From Siphonodentalium dalli (lineage: Eukaryota; Mollusca; Scaphopoda; Gadilida; Siphonodentaliidae): a stretch of 64,000 bases of DNA. The stretch is from contig CP136066.1 of assembly GCA_032622095.1 (NCBI GenBank), positions 172,673,164-172,737,163 of the forward strand, in the 5' to 3' direction. Shown here one piece after another: positions 11,385-24,195 of the stretch (position 1 is its first letter; every line of letters begins with the position of its first letter). Both the position numbers and the translations under genes were made by a program. The notes below the pieces were generated by a model that worked only from the letters and a program-made list of their open reading frames with translations, ran no database searches and was not told the DNA's origin.

Positions 11385-11841
11385 CATTACGGGAGCTGCG
11401 CCGGCGCAATATTAAAGACCATGTGCCAATGCATTCTCTTATATATGCGAGTCGACCATAGGACGCCTCGCATAATTTTTTTTTACCATTTTTTTTTACA
11501 TTCTTTAACAATTTTGATCGTTTTTCTTATATTCTTTAACAATTTTATAATATTTCATCATATTTTCTTACATTCTTTAAACAATTTTTATCAATTATTC
11601 TAACATTCTTTAACAATTTTTAATTTTATCATTATTTCTTACTTTCTTTAATAATTTTGTATAGTTGTTTTCATTTGTTCTTACATTTTTAACAATTATA
11701 AAATATAATATAAAATTTGTTAGGCCAATGCATTCTCTTATAAATGCGAGGCGACCCATGGTCCATCTCGCATATATAAGAGAATGCATTGGCACATGGT
11801 TTTCGCAAAAGTTCAGGAAGCCCCAGTCATGAAAGGATTAA
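11385..11841 (+). mobile_element. pB-1 MITE, two-hairpin form, left hairpin broken
   Basis: The ends are taaccctttcattacggg and catgaaaggattaa (TTAA at 11838-11841). The left HP69 starts at 11424 but its right arm is lost after 'cctcgcat' and runs into a T-rich spacer. The spacer contains several 'cattctttaacaatttt' units. The right HP69 is at 11724-11793 with a slightly decayed tip. The element abuts the 80-bp array. Confidence 0.75.
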
Positions 11842-11850
11842 ACCTCGCCC

Positions 11851-12490
11851 GCGCTCTGTGTCGTCCGTCGTTAGGTGTGGTCACGTTACATAGCGATAGC
11901 GGCATAGTGCGTAACCATGGTAACATATCGACGCTCTGTATCGTCCTTCGTTAGGTGTGGTCACGTTGCAGAGCGATAGCGGCGTAGTGCGTAACCATGG
12001 TAACATATCGACGGTCTGCATCGTCCGTCGTTAGGTGTGGTCACGTTACATAGCGATAGCGGCATAGTGCGTAACCATGGTAACATATCGACGCTCTGTA
12101 TCGTCCGTCGTTAGGTGTGGTCACGTTGCAGAGCGATAGCGGCGTAGTGCGTAACCATGGTAACATATCGACGGTCTGCATCGTCCGTCGTTAGGTGTGG
12201 TCACGTTACAGAGTGATAGCGGCGTAGTGCGTAACCATGGTAACATATCGACGCTATGTATCGTCCGTCGTTAGGTGTGGTCACGTTACAGAGCGATAGC
12301 GGCGTAATGCGTAACCATGGTAACATATCGACGCTCTGCATCGTCAGGCGTTAGGTGTGGTCATGTTACAGAGCGATAGCGGTGTAGTGCGTAACCATGG
12401 TAACATATCGACGCTCTGTATCGTCCGTCGTTAGGTGTGGTCACGTTACTGAGCGATAGCGGCGTAGTGGGTAACCATGGTAACATATCA
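11851..12490 (+). repeat. 80-bp tandem array, 8 units
   Basis: Exactly 640 bp made of eight 80-bp units (cgctctgtatcgtccgtcg, ttaggtgtggtcacgttac, gcgtaaccatggtaacat). The first four units alternate in type (cgctctg/ttacatag/catag versus cggtctg/ttgcagag/cgtag), giving a 160-bp higher-order pattern. The duplicated copy at 20328 has only six units. No open frame of note. Confidence 0.9.
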
Positions 12491-14190
12491 GGGACTGTAC
12501 ACGCGCCAGACGCCGATATAGAACAACATAAAAATCATTGCCGCTTTCACGACCCGTTGCTTGTGATGCGTTCAAAGCGCCAGACGAGAATGTACCGTAG
12601 TGTTATAGCTCGGCGTTGTGTGCAGTGCGTTTACTCCAGTTTTCGTTTCACGACTATGTAGAGCAATGGAGATACCGAACACGGATCGTGAATATTGTGG
12701 TCATTTCAAGTTCACTTTTGAATGAAACATTTGAGCGTCGCCTACCGGAACATTTTGATACTGGGTATATAGGTTTAAAAGCGACAAGCTTCAAACTTGG
12801 GTTGATATATATGGGCTTAACGCGAAAGCACCATGCGCTTGGTGTACTGAACAATTTAGGACTGCTCTGTAACAACGATGACTATATCCCAGTGGAAACA
12901 AAGTTGGGGATAAAACGTACAAATCACAGTAAGCTGCAGATGCCTTTGGAAAATTTCACTGGAAGAAGTAACCACCAGGGGGATTTTCCGGGCACGTATG
13001 CCGGGGTGGGTCGGTGGTCCGATGGGACCAACAACAAAATTTGTCCGCAACTCAAGTTTTTTTGACTGTTTTTGCAATGAGTTTGGCTTAAAACACCTTA
13101 GAATGGCAATATTAACATAACTGTAAAATTTCATGATGACCAGATAAACAGTATAGCCTGTAGCCCATGCTAATGGTTTGAATTTTGAAATACAAGATGG
13201 CCGCTGGCAGCCATGATTTTTTTTGGCCGAATGACCCCAAAATGACTCGTTCCTATTTACATTTTACATGCCAATGTTAACATCCATGACAAATAGTATG
13301 CACATAAATTCATATACAACGGTTTACAGTGAATCCCCTCCCCCGCAAATCTCTGTTTTAGTGTTAAAAGGGGGTGGGTGTCCAAAAATGGTCGGGAAAA
13401 AACTGCCGAAAACGAAAAAATAATTTGGACGCGGGGGGGTGGGTCCCAACAAGGGTCGAACGGAAAAAATCAGCATACGTGCCTGAACATTTTTTTCCCT
13501 GGAACCGCGAGAAAAGCAGAATCACTAGACTTCAATATATATATATATATAAAACAGATATGGTCCCCTGGGTATGCATGGGTAGATGGATTAACTGAAT
13601 GTTCTTTCATATCCACGCCATAATACCTTTGGTAATTGTGAATATCAAAGGGTAACGTAACAGACTATAATGCCAGACCGGACTGGAATTGTCTTGGACA
13701 AGAACTATCGAGTGCAAATCCTTTGTCTATCGTTAATATCCCCCATGTGATTCCAAGTATCCATCTCGTTTACACGTTATATGGCTGTGGCAACCGATCA
13801 ATCAATTTGAACGAGAGGCGCGATAGAATGAGGCTTAAATCCCTGACTCTATTCACAGGACGTCGCGGAAGCCTGCCGAAGTTTTTAATGAACTTCCACA
13901 GCACTGTGTAGTTGTCCGGGAGTGTTGGCAAATATTTTTCGGTCGATAAATTTCTGGCGGTATACAGCTGGTTTCTCAGATTCCCAGGAAAATTACAACC
14001 TCTGTCAGATGTGGTACATAGCAAAACTGTTCATTAGGCGCGAACTACGACCTACGCGAATTGATCAACGTAAATAGAAGAATAGCGCTTATAACGCCTA
14101 TAGCATTTATAGTACAATAAGTTGTTTTACTCAACTTGTCTTCAGGTCGAACGTTAACTCGCCAGTTTTTGAAAGGTTATATCACGTTAT
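12491..14190. other. No gene recognised inside duplication copy 1
   Basis: It contains an open frame of 149 codons at 12616-13065, but the changes between this and its copy at 20933 are nearly all amino-acid changing (five against one silent), so it is not under coding constraint. A relic of the 'aagatggccgctggcagccat' satellite lies at about 13185-13290, a poly-G/C patch at 13330-13445 and a TA run at 13534-13550. Confidence 0.6.
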
Positions 14191-14677
14191 TTAACCCTTT
14201 CAGTGCCAGGGGCCGATCTGATGGGCCGATCTGATCGGCCCTAATTTACAGTCTGTAAAATCGGCCCAAAAAAAAATTTAAACATATTCATTTTTTTGCT
14301 TCTTTTTTTGGTTGATTTTTTTTGGGTATGCTTAAGTATGCTATAGCGAATTTAAAAACAAACTGGATAAAACCTTAGGGGCATGTTATAACTCAAAACT
14401 ATCACCAAGTATTCATAGTAATAATTTTGATGCCCATGAAAACGTAAGATTCCATAGCACTAAACCTACAAAATAAGTATGTTAAAGAATATAAGAAAAA
14501 ATTATTAAAATTGTAAAAAATTGTAAAAAATAATAACAAATGATGAAAAGTTGTTAGGCCAATGCATTCTCTTATATATACGACGCGACCTATGGTCGAC
14601 TCGCATATATAAGAGAATGCATTGGCACAGGGTATATGGGTTGATACAGAAATCGGACCTGGCACTGAAAGGGTTAA
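14191..14677 (+). mobile_element. pB-2 MITE with one HP69 hairpin
   Basis: Both termini are perfect: TTAACCCTTTCAGTGCCAGG at 14191 and its complement ending at 14677, with TTAA at each edge. Inside the left end is a GATC-centred palindrome (gggccgatctgatcggccc). The single HP69 is at 14558-14626, oriented as the right-hand hairpin of two-hairpin copies. 487 bp, non-coding. TTAA plus a CCC start is typical of piggyBac-type elements. Confidence 0.85.
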
Positions 14678-15165
14678 ACATTTGACAACAAGGACGATGC
14701 TAATAGGTCAGATTCAGACACCACTACACTACACCCCACTCCCGTAAACACCACTCTTAGAACAAATGTGTAAAAATTCTACACAATATGTTTTAATTTT
14801 GATCTTAAACAAAATTGTGTAGAAATGGCACATGGCATAGGTGTCGGTGGAATTTCATCAACATTGAATACAAGAAAACCATAGTCAGAAATAGTAACGC
14901 GCTCAAGATCATATATTATATACCCATGCTTGTAATTATAGAATATAAAATATATTGGTTTTGCGAATGACTAACTCAGAATTCCGTAAAAATAACAATA
15001 ACAATCAGCACCTAATTAACGAACCGGCGACCGACTCGGCCGTCTCCGACCACAACCATCAGTGGGCTGCAGAACGAAACATATCTATAAAAGTTGAAAT
15101 ATAAGACTTACAAATTATCTTTTTAATTTCTTTTATTGGTAATTGACATAGCTTGTCACAAACCA

Positions 15166-17342
15166 AAAATCAACATTATTGACTTAATAATGTAAAGGAC
15201 AATAAACGAAATTGAAATTCCCAACTACACTTTTTACCGGACTCGGCCTCCTGGTCGCGCATTTCGACTTTTAAACCGGGGGGGGGGGTCTGGAAAAAAA
15301 TTGCACATATAGGGCCCAAAAAGTTTTTTTCCGACCCCGAGGGACCCACCACCCCATTTGTGCAAAACAAATATTTTTTTCCTCCAAAATTTTGGGGACC
15401 CACCCCCCCTTTCTCATGTTTTTATCAAAATTTCAGAGTTTTTTTTAGCCGTTCTTCAATAACTGTGTTAACTACCTTTCAATCCCATTCCACTATCCTT
15501 TATTGGTGCAAACTCTTGTTGTGTACCATTCAGATTCAAGCAGTAGCATACTTAATCGGTGAACACAGATCAGAAAAACGAAAAATAAACTGTATTTCCA
15601 GGTGTTTACTGGTGTTTTCAGTATCTAACAACAATAATAAAGCATTGTGTAGGTACACTATATGTCACAAATCGCCCTAGACCCGATTATAGCCTTAATA
15701 TATCGAGTGTGTTGTGTCTGACAGAGAACACTGGCCAGTGTAAATGGTGGTAAATAGGTCAGGGGTTCCACAATTATTTGTGTTTGACCAAAGAACTCTT
15801 TAGTCTTATCCATCGGGGTGGGGTGGGGCCGTGGGGAGGGGAATTGTTTTTGGTTTTGTATACACATAGATATATGGTTATTATACCCCCCCCCCATATC
15901 AGTCGGCGGGTATACAGTTGACGTCTCGAGCCGTCCGTGTGTCCGTCGGTACAAACATTCTTAAAGACTGAATCTCCACTATAGCAACTCATGATCAACA
16001 GTATCTACTTTGTAGGCCTGGCTTAATTGTTTGGTTTTCCACAAAATTAGATATAATTTTATCTGTTGCATTGAATGCACCAGCCTTATGATAATTCGGT
16101 AATACATTGGGTCAGTATACCTAGTTGTAGCGTAACGTGTACAGATCATTTAGATGACTTTATAACCATAATGCCAATTTTAATAATATTACATATATCT
16201 AGTGAATCCATTGTGGCTCACAACATGACTGCTTTTGAATAACCATATCAGTAAAGGCAAATAGAATGTGTGGACATAAATGTTATCAAATGTTCAAGAA
16301 CTGTTGAGTTTTAGTGGAGCTTCAGTTGCTATGGATTTTAAATATTTGTATGTGCATTTGTGCACTAGAGTCTGCAGTATAGTCTCAGTCAAATTTTATT
16401 CTTGATTTTACTTTTAGTTTGAACTTTGAAGACTGTCATTTCTCAATGCATCTGTGTGCATCACATTATTTCAGTTCATCTATTTGTAAGTGATAACAGT
16501 ATACAATTAGTATTTTAGTTTAGTCTTGTTGAGCAGTAAAGCTCCAAGATGAAGTTCGGAAATTCAATGAGAATAGCGTCACCTTCAATTGGGATTGTCT
16601 GAGCAGTAAACAGTAATGGTCATTCATCATAACCAATTCAGTTTTATTTGGATAATTGTTGCAAATTAACATTGCTTGCAATCATTCAAGTTGGGAAATA
16701 GCCAGAAGGAATGCATTTGATTACATGCCAGAACAAGTCAGTATTTCAGACATTAGAAATTTATGAGATACCGACCCTTTTCAATTTCATGTTATGCAAC
16801 AATAAGGTTAATTAACTTAATGATATCTAGTCATCATTGAGTATTCACCATGTAGTATCCAATTTGTGATACAGTTTTTAGGTTTTATTACTTTTATTCA
16901 GGTAATACAACTGGGTAATATATTAATTTTGTTACTAAATATTTCTTCCGTTGATCATAAGTTTCATGAACGCTATTACAGTGGTCCACTGTGACGTGGG
17001 CCGCGATCCTGTGAAATCCAGAATGCTGCTAAATATGGGCTAAAGAGTCACTATAGCTGCCTATATAGCCCTATACCAACAAACATGGTACTAACATGCT
17101 TACAAACAACATTATATGGTCAGTACTTGTAAATTGTTTGAAAAAAACACATTTCGGACAAAATTTACAAGCACATTTTTTCCGCCTCTGGACCACCCAC
17201 CCACCCCGGCCCTATATACGGATTTTTTTTTTGCAGACCCCCCCCCCTGTTTAAACCGGAAAAAACAATTATCTATAAATAAAATGCCCATCGGACCACA
17301 GCTTTCAACAATTTACAGAACAGTATAAATGCGGCGCGCGCT
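15166..17342. other. No gene recognised; segment absent from duplication copy 2
   Basis: The first 2.6 kb of this interval has no counterpart in copy 2. Several C-, G- and T-homopolymer patches occur (15275-15440, 15830-15900, 17160-17240). Open frames through these patches on both strands are low-complexity. Confidence 0.5.
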
Positions 17343-17620
17343 AATGAGTGAATATGTGAGTGTATCCATAGCTATTAGATGCGATGTGTTCTATTGGATA
17401 CACATATCTCGCAAAGGCTATACCACAGAACAAAACATTGGCAGCAGTTGTAAATTTGTTATACACTGGGTTTGTGTAAAAACTGAACAGCACATAATTG
17501 TGTAGCACAAAGTAGTTTTAAAGCTGCTGCCAGTTTTGTAATACGGTAGCTTTTACGAGCGTTGTGTCTCAAATAGAACACATCTCATCCAATAACTATA
17601 ATATACTCACGTATTCACTC
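17343..17620. repeat. Imperfect inverted repeat of about 65 bp arms
   Basis: The left arm (gagtgaatatgtgagtgtat, gatgtgttctattggatac) pairs imperfectly with the right arm (gaacacatctcatcc, tatactcacgtattcactc). It is likely an old foldback element. No coding content. Confidence 0.5.
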
Positions 17621-17974
17621 ATATTCAATGTTTAGAAAATTCCACCGACCCATATGTCATGTGTCATTACTTTTGCTTAAGGTAACGAGAGGCCGATCAC
17701 GATCGGCAGATGTTTAACCCATACATTGGCGATAGCGATTATCTATTTTTATAAATCCTTACACCAACCTTTTCATGGGTGCAAAAGTTTCAACAATTCA
17801 CACTTTATATAGTGATCGTGTGAAAAATATTTAGTTATCACATTGTGCAACATGATTTGTGGAGGATGTTAATATGTTTAAGCAAATAAACCAAATGACC
17901 CTCCGTATGCAGGTTACGGGTGTGTTATCATAAACTATGCCAAGAACTATAAACATAATCAATGGAAATATTTG

Positions 17975-19205
17975 AGTTATCAAATCGGATAGTATGGGGT
18001 TAATCTTACCCAAACTATTGAACTGATAAACACAAAATAGTCTATAAAAAGCATGTCATTGGATTTAGAAACCCATACAATAAGTCAGTCTCAAGAATAC
18101 CAGCACCATTAATATTATCCTGGAGCCCAAATGCAATTGAGGGAATTTCAAAATATTTCTGATGAATATTCAATTGGTGATTTATTGAAACCCTTACTGA
18201 ACCTGGCTCAAAGTGAAAGGGATAATATTATATCTGCCTATCGTATAATATGTGTCTATAGAATGGTTTCATTTTAATCCCAAATCCATGCAAATCAAAA
18301 GATCACCATCAACCTGGACATAGAATAGGAGAATGATCAAATGAAAAGCATCAAAACCATATGATGTATGAAGAGGGTTAATCATTTTCAATGACACCAT
18401 ATCATGGAACTAAGGAATGTGTAGATTAATTTTTTTCTAAGATAAGACAACAGTGTCTGTAAACAACAATGTATGTAAACAGCAATGTCTGTAAAACATC
18501 CCAACAAAGTAACAATGGACTATTCCAATTTATTATTTTAGAATAGGCGTCTTATAGAGTGTACATTAACTAATGTAATGAACCTGTTTCAACAAAGGGG
18601 TTAACTTACTATTTCACAGAAAACAGAACTGGACCAGAGAGTCACCAATCACAGTTTGACATATGATAAACAAGGCCTGTCAGCCACCACTGTTCGGGCT
18701 TAGCATGTAGTATATAATGTCCATAGATATAAATAACTCATTTCAATAACACACATGGTCTGTGTGATATTTTCTCTTCAAATTGGCAGCAGCAAACAGG
18801 TATTAATTACTTGAATTATAAAGGACCATAACTCTGTTAAAATATATCGGATCAAATATATTCGAACTCGATCTGTATTTAGGGGTGAGAAATTCATATA
18901 CCAAATTTGGTGTTGATCAGATGAAAAATGTTTGAGTCATAGCAGCTTGCACGAATTCTAAGTAAACATAAGAGTGAAAAGGGTTAATTAAACAATACCA
19001 AAAAACATACAGATGAAGAACATGCTAAGAAAAATATGTTCGACTTATTGCATTGGATAGCATGTGTGTGAAGGGTTAATTATTTTCTAAACCGATTAAC
19101 CAATCAATACCAAAAATTATACAGGTGAGGTGTGTGTCATCTTAAACCTACATATCAAATATGAACACAATCGGACAAAAAATACTTTGATTACAGCATC
19201 GGATA
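17975..19205 (+). repeat. Degenerate intergenic satellite monomers
   Basis: Related blocks recur: 'gggttaat..tttctaa', 'gatcaaccgatcgatacc' or its variants, 'aaaattatacaggtgaggtg', 'tcatcttaaac', 'gaacacaatcggacaaaa'. A further block with the same motifs lies at 24220-24410 and ends in a 'gacagatggacagacg' tail. The tandem duplication breakpoint falls in such a block (gcatcggatag). Confidence 0.5.
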
Positions 19206-19852
19206 GCATTATAGGAAGTGGCCCCAATAATAGTATTCCATAATTTTTAACTAATAATTGAATTGTAACAATGTCAGCTTTCTGGTTCAAATAATTTGAA
19301 TGCCCAACTTTGCATGAATAATTCAGATGTCTGCAATGGTGGAAAAATCACATAATCGACACCTTAATGTTTGATTAACTAACTTGAAGTTCAGGTACCC
19401 AGTATTTTCGCCAATCATTTGAAATTTTAGTCTGCTTTTCTGTAGAATCAATCAAGGAGATAGCGGTATATCTTCATATCCGATAAGAGAGACCCTATAA
19501 TTAAATGTTATCTTGGGAAAATAGTAATAGTAATATATACCACGTACAATGCATTTCATTTGAGATATAGACCATGCATTACCCCCCCCCCCTCCCTCAT
19601 GTCCACCACGTTTCCCCAACGAAATCACTTATCTTAATCGATAACGTAAACCCCAAATCGAGACAGAGAATGGTGGAGAATGGTGGAAATTGGATGCTGA
19701 CTAGATTAACTGGATTGACCTATTACGTATGCAGACAGAAAGGTGCTTCAATGTGTATTCTGTGTCTAGGTGGCGACACAATAATCCCCTCGATTCCAGG
19801 TCTTCTCAGACGGCATTGCACGCGATGCGTCATTTAACTGGTCAACGGAATG

Positions 19853-20318
19853 TAACCCTTTCATTACGGGAGCTGCGCCGGCGCAACATTAAAGACCATG
19901 TGCCAATGCATTCTCTTATATATGCGAGTCGACCATAGGACGACTCGCATCATTTTTTTTAACATTTGTTTTTACATTCTTTAACAATTTTGATCGTTTT
20001 TCTTATATTCTTTAACAATTTTATAATATTTCATCATATTTTCTTACATTCTTTAAACAATTTTTATCAATTATTCTAACATTCTTTAACAATTTTCAAT
20101 TTTATCATTATTTCTTACTTTCTTTAATAATTTTGTATAGTTGTTTTCATTTGTTCTTACATTTTTTAACAATTATAAAATATAATATAAAATTTGTTAG
20201 GCCAATGCATTCTCTTATATATGCGAGGCGACCCATGGTCCATCTCGCATATATAAGAGAATGCATTGGCACATGGTTTTCGCAAAAGTTCAGGAAGCCC
20301 CAGTAATGAAAGGATTAA
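19853..20318 (+). mobile_element. pB-1 MITE (copy of 11385-11841)
   Basis: This is the duplicate of the element at 11385. The left HP69 half starts at 19902, with the same truncation into a T-rich spacer; the right HP69 is at 20201-20270; the right end is attaaac at 20314. The break in the left hairpin therefore predates the duplication. Confidence 0.75.
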
Positions 20319-20327
20319 ACCTCGACC

Positions 20328-20807
20328 ACGCTCTGTGTCGTCCGTCGTTAGGTGTGGTCACGTTACATAGCGATAGCGGCATAGTGCGTAACCATGGTAA
20401 CATATCGACGCTCTGTATCGTCCGTCGTTAGGTGTAGTCACGTTGCAGAGCGATAGCGGGGTAGTGCGTAACCATGGTAACATATCGACGGTCTGCATCG
20501 TCCGTCGTTAGGTGTGGTCACGTTACAGAGTGATAGCGGCGTAGTGCGTAACCATGGTAACATATCGACGCTATGTATCGTCCGTCGTTAGGTGTGGTCA
20601 CGTTACAGAGCGATAGCGGCGTAATGCGTAACCTTGGTAACATATCGACGCTCTCCATCGTCAGGCGTTAGGTGTGGTCACGTTACAGAGCGATAGCGGT
20701 GTAGTGCGTAACCATGGTAACATATCGACGCTCTGTATCGTCCGTCGTTAGGTGTGGTCACGTTACTGAGCGATAGCGGCGTAGTGTGTAACCATGGTAA
20801 CATATCA
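20328..20807 (+). repeat. 80-bp tandem array, 6 units
   Basis: 480 bp in six 80-bp units, the counterpart of the eight-unit array at 11851. The missing 160 bp equals one higher-order period, so one pair of units was gained or lost by unequal exchange or slippage after the duplication. Confidence 0.9.
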
Positions 20808-22520
20808 GGGACTGTACACGCGCCAGACGCCGATATAGAACAACATAAAAATCATTGCCGCTTTCACGACCCGTTGCTTGTGATGCGTTCAAAACGCCAG
20901 ACGAGAATGTACCGTAGTGCTATAGCTCGGCGTTGTGTGCAGTGCGTTTACTCCAGTTTTCGTTTCACGACTATGTAGAGCAATGGAGATACCGAACACG
21001 GATCGTGAATATTGTGGTCATTTCAAGTTCACTTTTGAATGAAACATTTGAGCGTCGCCTACCGGAACATTTAGATACTGGGTATATAGGTTTAAAAGCG
21101 ACAAGCTTCAAACTTGGGTTGATATATATAGGCTTAACGCGAAAGCACCATGCGCGTGGTGTACTGAACAATTTAGGACTGCTCTGTAGCAACGATGACT
21201 ATATCCCAGTGGAAACAAAGTTGGGGATAAAACGTACAAATCACAGTAAGCTGCATATGCCTTTGGAAAATTTCACTGGAAGAAGTAACCACCAGGGGGA
21301 TTTTCCGGGCACGTATGCCGGGGTGGGTCGGTGGTCCGATGGGACCAACAACAAAATTTGCCCGCAACTCAATTTTTTTTTCCTGCAAGTCTTTTTGACT
21401 GTTTTTGCAATGAGTTTGGCTTAAAACACCTTAGAATGGCAATATTAACATAACTGAAAAATTTCATGATGACCAGACAAACAGTATAGCCTGTAGCCCA
21501 TGCTAATGGGTTGAATTTTGAAATACAAGATGGCCGCTGGCAGCCATGTTTTTTTTTGGCCGAATGACCCCAAAATGACTCGTTCCTATTTACATTTTAC
21601 ATGCCAATGTTAACATCCATGACAAATAGTATGCACAGAAATTCATATACAACGGTTTACAGTGAATCCCCCCGCAAATCTCTGTTTTAGTGTTAAAAGG
21701 GGGTGGGTGTCCAAAAATGGTCGGGAAAAAACTGCCGAAAACGAAAAAAAAATTTGGACGCGGGGGGTGGGTCCCAACAAGGGTCGAAAGGAAAAAATCA
21801 GCATACGTGCCTGAACATTTTTTTCCCTGGAACCGCGAGAAAAGCAGAATCACTAGACTTCAATATATATATATATATATAAAACAGATATGGTCCCCTG
21901 GGTATGCATGGGTAGATGGATTAACTGAATGTTCTTTCATATCCACGCCATACTACCTTTGGTAATTGTGAATATCAAAGGGTAACGTAACAGACTATAA
22001 TGCCAGACCGGACTGGAATTGTCTTGGACAAGAACTATCGAGTGCAAATCCTTTGTCTATCGTTAATATCCCCCATGTGATTCCAAGTATCCATCTCGTT
22101 TACACGTTATATGGCTGTGGCAACCGATCAATCAATTTGAACGAGAGGCGCGATAGAATGAGGCTTAAATCCCTGACTCTATTCACAGGACGTCGCGGAA
22201 GCCTGCCGAAGTTTTTAATGAACTTCCACAGCAATGTGTAGTTGTCCGGGAGTGTTGGCAAATATTTTTCGGTCGATAAATTTCTGGCGGTATACAGCTG
22301 GTTTCTCAGATTCCCAGGAAAATTACAACCTCTGTCAGATGTGGTACATAGCAAAACTGTTCATTAGGCGCGAACTACGACCTACGCGAATTGATCAACG
22401 TAAATAGAAGAATAGCGCTTATAACGCCTATAGCATTTATAGTACAATAAGTTGTTTTACTCAACTTCTCTTCAGGTCGAACGTTAACTCGCCAGTTTTT
22501 GAAAGGTTATATCACGTTAT

Positions 22521-22985
22521 TTAACCCTTTCAGTGCCATGGGGCCGATCTGATCGGCCCTAATTTACGGTCTGTAAAATCGGCCCAAATTTTTTTTAAAC
22601 ATATTCTTTTTTTTGTTGTTGAATTGTTTTGGGTATGCTTAAGCATGCTATAGCGAATTTAAAAACAAACTGGATAAAACCTTAGGGGCATGTTATAACT
22701 CAAAACTATCACCAAGTATTCATAGTAATAATTTTGATGCCCATGAAAACGTAAGATTCCATAGCACTAAACCTACAAAATAAGTATGTTAAAGAATATA
22801 AGAAAAAATTATTAAAATTGTAAAAAAATTGTAAAAAATAATAACAAATGATGAAAAGTTGTTAGGCCAATGCATTCTCTTATATATGCGAGGCGACCTA
22901 TGGTCGACTCGCATATATAAGAGAATGCATTGGCACAGGGTATATGGGTTGATACAGAAATCGGACCTGGCACTGAAAGGGTTAA
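22521..22985 (+). mobile_element. pB-2 MITE (copy of 14191-14677)
   Basis: TTAACCCTTTCAGTGCCA at the left and tggcactgaaagggttaa at the right, with one intact HP69 at 22866-22934. It lacks one of the GATC palindrome repeats present in the first copy (gccgatctgatgg), a 12-base difference that arose after duplication. Confidence 0.85.
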
Positions 22986-24195
22986 ACATTTGACAACAAG
23001 GACGATGCTAATAGGTCAGATTCAGACACCACTACACTACACCCCACTCCCGTAAACACCACCCTTAGAACAAATGTGTAAAAATTCTACACAATATGTT
23101 TTAATTTTGATCTTAAACAAAATTGTGTAGAAATGGCACATGGCATAGGTGTCGGTGGAATTTCATCAACATTGAATACAAGAAAACCATAGTCAGAAAT
23201 GGTAACGCGCTCAAGATCATATATTATATACCCATGCTTGTAATTATAGAATATAAAATATATTGGTTTCGCGAATGACCAACTCAGAATTCCGTTAAAA
23301 TAACAATAACAACCAGCACCTAATTAACGAACCGGCGGCCGACTCGACCGTCTCCGACCACAACCATCAGTGGGCTGCCGAACGAAACATATCTATAAAA
23401 GTTGAAATATAAGACTTACAAATTATCTTTTTAATTTCTTTTAATGGTAATTGACATAGCTTGTCACAAACCAATGGGTGCAAAAGTTTCAACAATTCAC
23501 ACTTTATATAGTGATCGTGTGAATATTTGAGTTATCAAATCGGATAGTATGGGGTTAATCTTACCCAAACTATTGAACTGATAAACACATAAAATAGTCT
23601 ATAAAAAGCATGTCATTGGGTATAGAAACCCATACAATAAGTCAGTCTCAAGAATACCAGCACCATTAATATTATCCTGGAGCCCAAATGCAATTGAGGG
23701 AATTTCAAAATATTTCTAATGAATATTCAATTGGTGATTTATTGAAACCCTTACTGAACCTGGCTCAAAGTGAAAGGGATAATATTATATCTGCCTATCG
23801 TATAATATGTGTCTATAGAATGGTTTCATTTTAATCCCAAATCCATGCAAATCAAAAGATCACCATCAACCTGGACATAGAATAGGAGAATGATCAAATG
23901 AAAAGCATCAAAACCATATTGATGTATGGATAGGGTTAATCATTTTCAATGACACCATATCATGGAACTAAGGAATGTGTGGATTAATTTTTTTCTAAGA
24001 TAAGACAACAGGGTCTGTAAACAACAATGTCTGTAAACAGCAATGTCTGTAAAACATCCCTACAAAGTAACAATGGACTATTCCAATTTATTGTTTTAGA
24101 ATAGGTGTCTTATACAGTGTACATTAACTAATGGAATGGACCTGTTTCAACAAAGGGGTTAACTTAAAAAATACTTTGATTACAGCATCGGATAG

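Larger units (their letters stand above)
10724..19205 (+). repeat. Segmental duplication, copy 1 (8482-bp unit)
   Basis: The sequence from gcattataggaagtggcccc (10724) to gcatcggatag (19205) is repeated in direct tandem at 19206. Identity is high (I estimate a few percent divergence at most from line-by-line reading), and internal insertions are shared: the pB-1 copy, the 80-bp array and the pB-2 copy. This copy is the full-length one. Segments present only here are 15166-17774, about 140 bp near 17825-17967, and about 18613-19184. Confidence 0.9.
19206..24195 (+). repeat. Segmental duplication, copy 2 (deleted to 4990 bp)
   Basis: It starts gcattataggaagtggcccc immediately after copy 1 and ends at gcatcggatag|ctcatgcc. 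Relative to copy 1 it lacks about 2609 bp (junction 23473/23474), about 150 bp (near 23523), about 570 bp (near 24166) and two 80-bp units of the array. These losses add up to the length difference. It carries the same nested MITEs at the same places. Confidence 0.9.

Noticed and set aside
11851-12490. CRISPR-like regular repeats (80-bp period)
   Set aside because: Repeats are contiguous without unique spacers, the host is eukaryotic, and no cas genes are present. It is a tandem satellite.
12616-13065. A 149-codon open frame repeated at 20933-21424, at first sight a conserved protein
   Set aside because: Conservation is due to the tandem duplication. Between copies I count about five amino-acid changes against one silent change, and the 3' end differs by an indel, so there is no coding constraint.
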